Part shown: one piece after another, positions 1 to 6,403 of the stretch
Position numbering within the stretch: position 1 is the stretch's first letter
Layout of the letters: each line of letters opens with the position of its first letter
Source: an uncultured Collinsella sp.
GTDB lineage: Bacteria > Actinomycetota > Coriobacteriia > Coriobacteriales > Coriobacteriaceae
Assembly: GCA_900757285.1 (NCBI GenBank)
Contig: CAAENI010000165.1
Location: forward strand, 1-11,143
DNA length: 11,143 bases
Reading direction: 5' to 3'
Notes under the pieces: generated by a model
The model's input: only the letters and a program-made list of their open reading frames with translations
Databases searched by the model: none
Told to the model about the DNA's origin: nothing
Translations under genes and position numbers: made by a program

Positions 1-10
1 ATAAACTAGA

Positions 11-46
11 AGGCGCGGGAAGGGGCCACCCCTTCCCGCGCCTTTT
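11..46 (+). terminator. Perfect GC-rich hairpin with T-tract, terminator of an upstream plus-strand gene
   Basis: A 15-bp perfect stem (AGGCGCGGGAAGGGG at 11-25 pairing with 29-43) closes on a three-base CCA loop and runs into TTTT on the plus strand. This is the form of a Rho-independent terminator for a gene that lies left of the window. On the minus strand the bases after the stem are not T-rich, so it is a weaker stop for the ABC gene. Confidence 0.75.
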
Positions 47-51
47 CATCC

Positions 52-84
52 AATGTGACAAAGGGACTGTCCCTTTGTCACATT
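52..84. repeat. 33-bp perfect palindrome touching the stop codon of the ABC transporter gene
   Basis: AATGTGACAAAGGGAC (52-67) and its exact reverse complement (69-84) flank a single T. The palindrome overlaps the first two bases (83-84) of the ABC gene's stop triplet on the plus strand, so its hairpin forms in the mRNA right at the end of the coding region. It lacks a T-tract on either side, unlike the neighbouring hairpin. It could be a 3' stability or termination element, or one copy of a dispersed palindromic repeat; one window cannot show copy number. Confidence 0.6.
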
Positions 85-3000
85 ATTCGGAGCGTAGGGC
101 TTCCACAGGGTCTTTCTTGGATGCGCTGCGAGCCGGCAGCAGGCCGGCAACGACCGTCAGCAGCACCGAAATTACAATGAGCATCAGCGCGTCTTGAACG
201 GGCAGGCTCATCAGGTTGGGCACCTGCTTGGCCGCAAGCGCCCAGGCATTAACCGGAAAGCTCACGGCCACCACGACGACAATGGCAAAGACGCCGGCAA
301 TGAGGCCTTCGATAAAGGTCTCGGCATTAAATACGTTGGCCACGTTGCGCTTCGACGCGCCGATCGCGCGTAGGATGCCGATCTCCTTCTTGCGCTCCAG
401 TACGCTGATGTAGGTGATGATGCCGATCATGATGGAGCTCACCACCAGACTGATGCTCACGAATGCGATGAGCACCAAGCTGATGGTGTTCACGATGTCG
501 GTCACCGAGCCCATGATGATGCCCATGTAGTCGGTGTACGAGATGGCCTGTTCGTCGTGGCCGGCGGCTTTGACCTGCTTGTTGTACGCATCGATGTGAT
601 CAAGCACGCGCTCCTTGGCCTCAAAGTCGCGCGGGAAAATCTTGACCGAAATGGGGTCCGCCTCGTCCGCATAGCCCAACGTGGTCAGATTGTTGTCGTA
701 GGTGAGCTTCGACGCCTTGGCATAGCTCATCATGAGCGAACTCAGGTCCTCAGCGTCCATGTTAAAGTGGATAGCGCGAGCAAAGGCGTTCGCATCCACG
801 CGCATGGCGCTCGCCAAGTTGGCAAAACTCGAAGACATCTGCGTCGCCATTTGGTCCATGAGCCCTGCCGCACCCGCCTTGAGCTGGGTTGATACCGTCG
901 TCGCAATCTGCTCGCTGACCGCCTTCATCACCTGATCCATAGACTGCTGCAAATACGGAGCCAGCTGCTTTTGCACATAGTCGCCCATCACCTGCTGCAG
1001 ACGCTCGGCCAGGGCATCGCCGCCGAGCGCCCTGAGCTGAGCCAGGTATTGCTGGGCTGCGACATCATTCTCAAGGTACGCTGAGAATGCGGCAGCGAGC
1101 TTTGACGCGTCCTTAAGATCTTCGGGCGACAGCGCCTTAAACTGATCAGAGCGCATAAAGCCCTCAAACAGCTGGTTGGCAAGCGCTCCCGCCTGCTGCA
1201 TTTGCTCGGGCGTGAGCTCCAGGCCGTCAAAGATGCCCGAGAAATCTGGGGCCGGCGCTTTGGCCATGATGTCGCTGAAGTCAACGCCCTTCCCAACGCC
1301 CGAAAGGTCAATGTCCAGCCCGGACAAGTCGATACCAGAAAGGTCCACACCGCTGGCCGCGCCCGAAAGCGCAGATGCATCGAACGAGAACGCGCTCTTG
1401 AGCTCCGCCTCGTCCACGTTGAACATGCTGCCCAGATCAACGCCTTGTTTGGCCTCGCCTTGCAACTCGTCAAAGGTTTTGCCCGTAAACACATCTGTCT
1501 CGGGGTGGGCAAGCTGCTCTTGCACAATCTGCGAATTGGCAGCGCGCTTCATAAGCTGGCGAGTCAGCGCATGCGTATAGGCAATGCCCGGGGACAATGC
1601 GCTCGCGTTTGCCGCCTCGTTGGGTCGCACCACGCCCACAATGCGCACGTCAATACCGTCGGCAACCTTGGCTTTCATAAAGTCGGCGTCGCCAGACATG
1701 TCAGTCCACATGCCGGTCTCTTCGTTTTTGCGATAGGCATCGGCCGGCGACAACACCTTAAACGTCGTGGACAGCGCATCGTCGTAGGTAAAGTCAGCGC
1801 CAGTCTCGGGCGTCCCGACCTTGCCGTCGGCCGTCATGGCGCTGTTGACCAGGTCGTTGAGCTCATCGATATCCAGCGCACCGATGCTATAGAGGGTGTA
1901 GTCGCCCACCGTGCCGCGGCTCGAAAGCACCATCACGGCCTCGTTGGCAGACGTAGGCCAATGGCCGGCAACGACATCGTACTGGCTGTCGAGCAGGCTC
2001 TGGTCGTCAATCATCTCGTTAAAGACCGAGGTCCCCATGGAATCCATGCTCACCGTTGCCGCCGAACTTGCGCCGCCGCTCATGGCCTCGGTCATAGCGT
2101 TGGGCACCAGCCGGACAGGTTTCTCATCGCCCTTGCCCGCACGATAGACAACCGGCGTCACGCCATAGCCGTACTGGATAGCATTGACCTCTTTATCGAT
2201 GCCGTCGCCACCGGCATCGAGCCATGCCTTAAAGCTCGTCATATCGTTAGATTTAACGCTTGCGAACATGTCTTTTACGGCCGTGACCACAGGGATCTTA
2301 TCGGTTCCCTTAGCCTTGCCGCCGGCACTGTCGTCGGACGAATCCACGTTTTCAGGCGAGTCATCATCCGCAGCCCCCTGCCCGCCCATCATGGACGACA
2401 GGTCATAATCTTGTTTGGAAATCGTCAGCGGGTAGCTCGAGAGCGTGTCCTCCTCGACCTTTTTGATGTAGTCGTTTACGCCGTTGGAGAGCGCCAGGAT
2501 CGCCGCAATGCCGATAATGCCAATCGAACCTGCAAAGGCCGTCATGGCCGTGCGGCCCTTCTTGGTCATGAGGTTTCGGGCAGAAAGCCCAAGCGCCGTC
2601 ACAAAGCTCATCGAGGTTTTGCGCGTGGGCTTGGCCTCGCGACGCGCGGCCTCGGCAGCATCAAAGGGATCTGAATCGTCGGTGACCTTGCCGTCCGCCA
2701 GGTTGACAATGCGCGTGGCGTACTTGTACGCCAGCTCGGGATTGTGCGTGACCATGATGACCAGACGGTCGCGCGCAACGTCCTTGAGCAAATCCATGAC
2801 CTGGACGGACGTCGTTGAATCCAAGGCGCCGGTCGGCTCGTCAGCCAGCACAATCTCGGGGTCATTGATCAGGGCGCGGGCAATGGCCACGCGCTGCATC
2901 TGCCCGCCCGAAAGCTGGCTCGGGCGCTTGTCAACGTGCTCGCCTAGACCGACTGCCTCGAGCGCCTTGCGCGCACGTTGGCGGCGCTCGGCATGCCCCA

Positions 3001-3337
3001 CGCCCGTGAGCGTAAGTGCCAACTCCACGTTTTCCAAAATGGTCTGATGCGGAATGAGGTTATAGCTTTGGAACACAAAGCCGATGCGGTTGTTGCGGTA
3101 GGCATCCCAATCGCGATCGTGAAAATCCTTGGTCGAAATACCGTCGATCAGCAGGTCGCCCGAGTCAAAGTGGTCGAGTCCGCCGATAACGTTGAGCATC
3201 GTGGTCTTACCCGAACCCGAGGGGCCCAGAATGGCCACGAACTCGTTATCGCGAAAAGACAGGCTCACGCTGTCGAGCGCCACCTGCGTAAACGACTGCG
3301 TGACGTACCTTTTGCAAATTCCTTTGAGCTCCAGCAT
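83..3337 (-). CDS. ABC transporter, ATPase fused to MacB/FtsX-type permease, giant extracytoplasmic domain
   Basis: The 1084-residue protein starts at the ATG at 3337, which has GGAGAGG nine bases upstream; an in-frame ATG nine codons earlier lacks such a site. The N-terminal ATPase has Walker A GPSGSGKT (38-45), Q-loop Q90, signature LSGGQ (142-146), Walker B IVLADE (162-167) and H-loop H198, of the LolD/MacB type. One membrane helix (about 264-286) precedes an outside region of about 660 residues, followed by three helices (about 952-975, 1008-1030, 1048-1067). The FtsX/MacB coupling stretch ERKKEIGILRAIGAS (981-995) and a PARSASKKDPVEALR ending are present. MacB proteins usually have about 650 residues, so the outside domain is much enlarged. 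It includes DLSG-type repeats (664-690) and long Gln/Ala-rich helices. A mechanotransmission exporter or cell-surface machine is likely; the substrate is unknown. It appears monocistronic. Confidence 0.9.
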   Translation of the reverse strand: MLELKGICKRYVTQSFTQVALDSVSLSFRDNEFVAILGPSGSGKTTMLNVIGGLDHFDSGDLLIDGISTKDFHDRDWDAYRNNRIGFVFQSYNLIPHQTILENVELALTLTGVGHAERRQRARKALEAVGLGEHVDKRPSQLSGGQMQRVAIARALINDPEIVLADEPTGALDSTTSVQVMDLLKDVARDRLVIMVTHNPELAYKYATRIVNLADGKVTDDSDPFDAAEAARREAKPTRKTSMSFVTALGLSARNLMTKKGRTAMTAFAGSIGIIGIAAILALSNGVNDYIKKVEEDTLSSYPLTISKQDYDLSSMMGGQGAADDDSPENVDSSDDSAGGKAKGTDKIPVVTAVKDMFASVKSNDMTSFKAWLDAGGDGIDKEVNAIQYGYGVTPVVYRAGKGDEKPVRLVPNAMTEAMSGGASSAATVSMDSMGTSVFNEMIDDQSLLDSQYDVVAGHWPTSANEAVMVLSSRGTVGDYTLYSIGALDIDELNDLVNSAMTADGKVGTPETGADFTYDDALSTTFKVLSPADAYRKNEETGMWTDMSGDADFMKAKVADGIDVRIVGVVRPNEAANASALSPGIAYTHALTRQLMKRAANSQIVQEQLAHPETDVFTGKTFDELQGEAKQGVDLGSMFNVDEAELKSAFSFDASALSGAASGVDLSGIDLSGLDIDLSGVGKGVDFSDIMAKAPAPDFSGIFDGLELTPEQMQQAGALANQLFEGFMRSDQFKALSPEDLKDASKLAAAFSAYLENDVAAQQYLAQLRALGGDALAERLQQVMGDYVQKQLAPYLQQSMDQVMKAVSEQIATTVSTQLKAGAAGLMDQMATQMSSSFANLASAMRVDANAFARAIHFNMDAEDLSSLMMSYAKASKLTYDNNLTTLGYADEADPISVKIFPRDFEAKERVLDHIDAYNKQVKAAGHDEQAISYTDYMGIIMGSVTDIVNTISLVLIAFVSISLVVSSIMIGIITYISVLERKKEIGILRAIGASKRNVANVFNAETFIEGLIAGVFAIVVVVAVSFPVNAWALAAKQVPNLMSLPVQDALMLIVISVLLTVVAGLLPARSASKKDPVEALRSE
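1268..1348 (-). repeat. DLSG-type short peptide repeat inside the ABC protein
   Basis: Residues 664-690 of the ABC protein contain the run VDLSG, IDLSG, LDIDLSG and VDFSD, followed at 698 by a related DFSG. The hydrophobic-D-L-S-G spacing of five to seven residues resembles a short solenoid or linker repeat between the globular part (about 300-650) and the helical part (about 705-850) of the outside domain. Its role is unknown. Confidence 0.6.
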
Positions 3338-3589
3338 GGACGGCAACCTCTCCTGCGCAGGCACCCTGCCCGCTCTCCCCCGCCGTTCGTATTCGACGCG
3401 TTTGTCCTACTCTATCCCCATTTTTTGCCGGCGCCAGTGAGGAATGTAGGGAACCGCATCAAAAAACGAACGGGACGGTGCCTAAAAGAAGAGGTCCCGA
3501 GCGGGACCTCTATATGGTGGAGATTATCTTGAAAGGCAGCGGACTACTCCGCACAGCGGCGCACGATCCTCGCCATGCTTTACGCGTTT
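3338..3589. other. Spacer between the ABC gene and the tlpA-like operon
   Basis: About 250 bp with no gene I can support. It holds the ribosome-binding site of the ABC gene (about 3347-3353), the operon terminator at 3481-3511 and a small hairpin (GCGGA at 3539-3543 with TCCGC at 3548-3552). A promoter for the ABC gene should lie here, but I found no -35/-10 pair I would defend. Confidence 0.5.
3481..3511 (-). terminator. Rho-independent terminator of the polyferredoxin/TlpA operon
   Basis: The stem at 3490-3498 pairs with 3503-3511 (AGAGGTCCC core) around a GAGC loop. Read on the minus strand it is followed by TTCTTTTAGG, a T-rich tail. It lies about 80 bases after the stop of the TlpA-like gene and is well placed to end that operon before the ABC gene. 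Confidence 0.7.
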
Positions 3590-3590
3590 T

Positions 3591-4553
3591 CTACTGCTCG
3601 CTCTTAGCAAGCGCCTGATCGATCAGTTTGTTGAGCGCCTCGCGCTGCTCAGCGGAGTTGATGCCGCCCATGATCGGCTCTCCCACAATGTTACCGTTCT
3701 GGTCGATCACGTAGGTGGTCGGGAACGAGTACAGGTTGGAGGTGAACTTTCCGGCCTCGCTGTCCGACTTAAACCAGATGTTCTTATACGTTACGCCCTT
3801 CTTGGAAAGCACGTCCTTGGCATCGGCCACCTCGTCTTTGTTGCCATCGAGCGTAAAGGAATTAACGCCCACGACCTGGCCGCCCTTCTCGGCAAGCTCC
3901 TTGTTGAGCTTCTCCAGATCGCCCAGCTCTCCCACGCACGGCTTGCAGGTGGTAAACCAGAAGTTCATGACGGTGACCTTGTTCTTGGAGAACAGCTCGT
4001 CGCTGTTTACATCGTTGCCGTCCAAGTCCTTGCCCTTAAAGCTGGGGAACTTCGTCTCCCCGCTCTCGCCGTTGGTCATGCCCGCGGTCGAGGCATCAAC
4101 ACTCTCCCCCTCGCCGGGCGTGCTGCCACATCCGGGGAACTCCTTCTCCAGCGCCATGAGCTTGTCCTCGATCTCCTTGACCTGCTGCGCGCCGGCCTTA
4201 AGCGTCTTAAGCTCGTCAGCCGCAAACTGATCCTTGGCGCCCTCGATGGTATCGAGCAAGAAGTCACCGTAGTTCTTGCCGTCCTCAATCATGGGAGTGT
4301 CTTTGTTGGCCGCAAGGAACACCTTTTCCCATAGGGCGTTATCGCTCGCAAAGATCTCGTTTTCCTTTTGCAGCAGCTGCTGGTACAGCTCGGCCGCCTC
4401 CTCGGCGCTCGACGGCTTTTGTGCCACAAGCTCGGCAATCTGCGCATCGCCGCTCGTAGCACCCTTCGCGTCGCCCTTGGGGGCAGAGCACGCCGCGAGA
4501 GTCAGCGCCAGCACGGGCAGCATCAACAGAGCCGCAATTTTTGACAGTTTCAT
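3591..4553 (-). CDS. TlpA-like thioredoxin-fold lipoprotein
   Basis: This 320-residue protein begins with a lipoprotein signal: lysines, a hydrophobic core and the lipobox LAAC, with C22 as the probable lipidated cysteine. Residues 23-165 are a charged, mostly helical region carrying one extra cysteine (C142). A TlpA/AhpC-TSA-like thioredoxin domain follows (about 168-318), with active site W199-FTTC203KPC206 and the cis-proline loop FPTTYVID (P278). It should act outside the membrane as a disulfide reductase or thiol carrier. GGAGG lies four bases before the ATG, and the gene starts 35 bases after the polyferredoxin stop, so the two are very likely co-transcribed. The long N-terminal extension (about 140 residues) is more than TlpA/ResA proteins usually have. 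Its partner proteins are not known from the sequence. The domain call is firm; the physiological substrate is inferred. Confidence 0.9.
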   Translation of the reverse strand: MKLSKIAALLMLPVLALTLAACSAPKGDAKGATSGDAQIAELVAQKPSSAEEAAELYQQLLQKENEIFASDNALWEKVFLAANKDTPMIEDGKNYGDFLLDTIEGAKDQFAADELKTLKAGAQQVKEIEDKLMALEKEFPGCGSTPGEGESVDASTAGMTNGESGETKFPSFKGKDLDGNDVNSDELFSKNKVTVMNFWFTTCKPCVGELGDLEKLNKELAEKGGQVVGVNSFTLDGNKDEVADAKDVLSKKGVTYKNIWFKSDSEAGKFTSNLYSFPTTYVIDQNGNIVGEPIMGGINSAEQREALNKLIDQALAKSEQ

Positions 4554-4579
4554 GGTTCCTCCGTTTATATCGAAACTTA

Positions 4580-4591
4580 TATAGGTACCTA
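4580..4591. repeat. 12-bp palindrome at the polyferredoxin/tlpA junction
   Basis: ATAGGTACCTAT is a perfect palindrome that includes the TAG stop of the polyferredoxin gene and lies in an AT-rich stretch of the 35-base spacer before the TlpA-like gene. It may be chance or a small mRNA hairpin; nothing more can be claimed. Confidence 0.3.
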
Positions 4592-5500
4592 TTTGTTTTC
4601 GCAGGCTTGCGTGGACTGCGCGGGTTTGTCGCCCGTCACACCCAGCCCATAGCGAAAGCTAATAGCATCGACGGGGCACGCGCCCACGCATTTGCCGCAA
4701 CGAATGCACTCGGCATGGTTGGGCGTACGCGTAACGTCCACGTCCATTTGACACACCTTGGCGCACTTGCCGCACGAGACGCATTTGCACTGGTCAACCT
4801 GGATCCCCAGCAAAGACACCTTGTTCATGAGTGCATAAAACGCACCGAGGGGGCAAATCCATTTACAGAAGGGGCGGTAGAACAGCACGCTCAGCACCGC
4901 AACCACAATGAGGATTGCGAGCTTCCAGGTAAAGAGCTTTCCCAGCGCGGAACGGATTCCCGTATTCATGATGGACAGCGGAATCGCGCCCTCGAGCACG
5001 CCTTGCGGACAGATGTACTTGCAAAAGAACGGGTCGCCCATGCCCACATCGTTGACTACCAGAACGGGCAGCAGCACCACGGCAAACAGCAGCACGGCGT
5101 ACTTGATGTACGTGAGCGGCTTGAGCTTTTTCGTCGAGAGCTTTTTGCCGGGAATCTTATGCAGAAGCTCTTGCAGCCATCCAAACGGGCATAAAAAGCC
5201 GCATACAAAACGCCCCAGCAGCACGCCGATCAGAATGAGTGTTCCGGTGACGTAATACGAAAAGCTGAACTTAGACGAGCCCACCACCGACTGAAACGAC
5301 CCGATGGGGCACGCACCCGAGGCCGCCGGACACGAGTAGCAGTTGAGCCCCGGCACGCAGACGGCTTTGCCCGCCCCCTGGTAGATGCCTCCCTTGGCAA
5401 AGTTAGGCAGGTGAATATTGGTCGCAAGCGTTGCCGCCGCCTGAATCAATCCGCGAAATCTCGCCAAAAGATGCGATACGGTATTTTTTCTTTTAACCAA
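4589..5500 (-). CDS. Membrane polyferredoxin (NapH/Fer4_5-like 4Fe-4S protein)
   Basis: I start this 303-residue protein at the TTG at 5500 (MVKRKNTVSH...), with GGAG ten bases upstream and an 8-base overlap with the small gene before it. The upstream ATG at 5578 would run out of frame through that gene. A cysteine-rich N-terminal segment (C48, C54, C57, C64; LNCYSCP) is followed by membrane helices (about 81-99, 130-150, 192-208) with the CxxxCP motifs C100/C104, C160/C164 and C212/C216. Two ferredoxin motifs end the protein: C240-C243-C246-C250 and C265-C268-C271-C275P. NapH-type proteins carry electrons across or within the membrane. Next to a TlpA-like lipoprotein and a small CXXC protein, the likely job is feeding electrons to extracytoplasmic thiols. 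The family and fold are clear; the electron donor and direction are inferred. Confidence 0.88.
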   Translation of the reverse strand: MVKRKNTVSHLLARFRGLIQAAATLATNIHLPNFAKGGIYQGAGKAVCVPGLNCYSCPAASGACPIGSFQSVVGSSKFSFSYYVTGTLILIGVLLGRFVCGFLCPFGWLQELLHKIPGKKLSTKKLKPLTYIKYAVLLFAVVLLPVLVVNDVGMGDPFFCKYICPQGVLEGAIPLSIMNTGIRSALGKLFTWKLAILIVVAVLSVLFYRPFCKWICPLGAFYALMNKVSLLGIQVDQCKCVSCGKCAKVCQMDVDVTRTPNHAECIRCGKCVGACPVDAISFRYGLGVTGDKPAQSTQACENK

Positions 5501-5639
5501 TTCCGATACACTCCAAGCACAGCCTGATTGCCTTGGCCAGCACGGCATCTGCCTCGCCGCGCATAATGCCAAAGCCAACCATGGCTACCCCAACGATCAG
5601 CAAAGCCACCTGCGCCACAGGCTTAATCGCTTTGAACAA
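5493..5639 (-). CDS. Small membrane protein with C-terminal CXXC (CD1871A-like)
   Basis: This 48-residue gene starts with TTG at 5639, eight bases after a strong AAAGGAG (5648-5654), and ends in TAA at 5493-5495. It has a short basic N-terminus (K3, K6), one hydrophobic helix (about 8-26), a GEADAVLAKAI segment and the ending CLECIGIG with C41 and C44. The ending and size match what I know as the CD1871A family of CXXC proteins. The lysines suggest that the N-terminus is inside and the CXXC outside. Its stop codon overlaps the TTG start of the polyferredoxin (shared TTGGTTAA), which points to translational coupling. A role as thiol relay between the polyferredoxin and the TlpA-like lipoprotein is inference. 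It is easily missed because of its length and its non-ATG start. Confidence 0.82.
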   Translation of the reverse strand: MFKAIKPVAQVALLIVGVAMVGFGIMRGEADAVLAKAIRLCLECIGIG

Positions 5640-5672
5640 TCTGACCACTCCTTTCGTTTCGCGACCCATTGG

Positions 5673-5700
5673 ACCATACCGACTATAAAATCCGTGTTAA
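5673..5700 (-). promoter_or_regulatory. Candidate promoter of the small CXXC/polyferredoxin/tlpA operon
   Basis: On the minus strand TTAACA (5695-5700, five of six to the -35 consensus) lies 16 bases before TATGGT (5673-5678, four of six to the -10). Transcription would begin near 5666, about 27 bases before the TTG start and just ahead of the AAAGGAG site. Confidence 0.45.
5684..5689 (+). promoter_or_regulatory. Candidate -10 box of the two-component system operon
   Basis: TATAAA lies 39 bases before the response regulator start, on the plus strand. No good -35 is seen 16-18 bases upstream, so an activator may be needed if this is the promoter. It sits inside the spacer of the opposing minus-strand promoter, so the two would compete for polymerase. 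Confidence 0.3.
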
Positions 5701-5728
5701 GCGCGAATGACTATGCAAGGAGAACGTT

Positions 5729-6403
5729 ATGCGCATCTTGGTCGTCGAGGACGAGCGGGCGCTGTGCGATGCGATCGCACGCAGCCTGCGCAACTTAGCC
5801 TATAGCGTCGACTGCTGCTACGACGGGCAGCAGGCCCTCGATCTGCTCGATGTCGAGACCTTTGATCTTGTCGTGCTCGACCTCAATCTCCCCCATGTCG
5901 ACGGCATGACCGTGCTCAGGCAACTCAGGACAACTGATTGTGAGACCAAGGTGCTTGTGCTCTCGGCACGTGGCGAGGTCTCCGACAAGGTAGCGGGGCT
6001 CGATGCGGGCGCCAACGACTACCTCACCAAGCCGTTCCATCTTGACGAGCTGGCGGCACGCATACGCAGTCTCACGCTCAGGCGCTTTACGCAAAACGAC
6101 GTTGTTCTAGCCTGTGGATTGTTGAGCTTTGACACCAAGGCGCGCCTCGCCTCCGTGGGCGGCGAGACCCTATCCCTCACGCGCAAGGAGACCGGCATCT
6201 TGGAATACCTGATGCTTAACCAGGGGCGGCCGGTGAGCCAGGAAGAGCTTATCGAGCATGTATGGGACAGCAGCGTCAACAGCTTTAGCAACGCAACCCG
6301 CGTTCATATCTCGTCGCTCCGCAAAAAGCTACGCAGCGCTTTGGGATACGACCCGATTCGCAATCGGATTGGAGAGGGCTACGTTATGGAGGATGGAGAA
6401 TGA
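5729..6403 (+). CDS. OmpR/PhoB-family response regulator
   Basis: The 224-residue protein has an N-terminal receiver domain (1-115) with the acidic pair E7/D8, phosphoacceptor D51 in the VVLDLNLP strand, S79, Y98 and K101 in the TKPF loop. The C-terminal winged-helix domain (about 128-222) has the usual recognition region VWDSSVNSFSNATRVHISSLRKKL and the RNRIGEGYVM hairpin. AGGAG six bases before the ATG sets the start. It ends four bases into the kinase gene (ATGA overlap), so the two form one operon. Phosphorylation by the kinase should switch DNA binding. Its closest likely target is the shared divergent promoter region and thus the polyferredoxin operon, but no binding site could be proved by eye. 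Confidence 0.95.
   Translation: MRILVVEDERALCDAIARSLRNLAYSVDCCYDGQQALDLLDVETFDLVVLDLNLPHVDGMTVLRQLRTTDCETKVLVLSARGEVSDKVAGLDAGANDYLTKPFHLDELAARIRSLTLRRFTQNDVVLACGLLSFDTKARLASVGGETLSLTRKETGILEYLMLNQGRPVSQEELIEHVWDSSVNSFSNATRVHISSLRKKLRSALGYDPIRNRIGEGYVMEDGE

Noticed and set aside
1202..2674. 490-codon plus-strand open frame
   Set aside because: It is antisense to the ABC transporter gene, rich in His/Arg/Ala as expected of a shadow frame, and has no domain or ribosome-binding site that supports it.
3338..3364. Nine-codon N-terminal extension of the ABC protein
   Set aside because: The ATG at 3364 has no good ribosome-binding site, while the one at 3337 has GGAGAGG at the right distance and gives the usual MLELKGICKRY start.
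5501..5578. ATG-initiated N-terminal extension of the polyferredoxin (26 residues)
   Set aside because: It overlaps the small CXXC gene out of frame, has no ribosome-binding site of its own that I can see, and its composition is unlike a membrane-protein start. The TTG at 5500 fits better.
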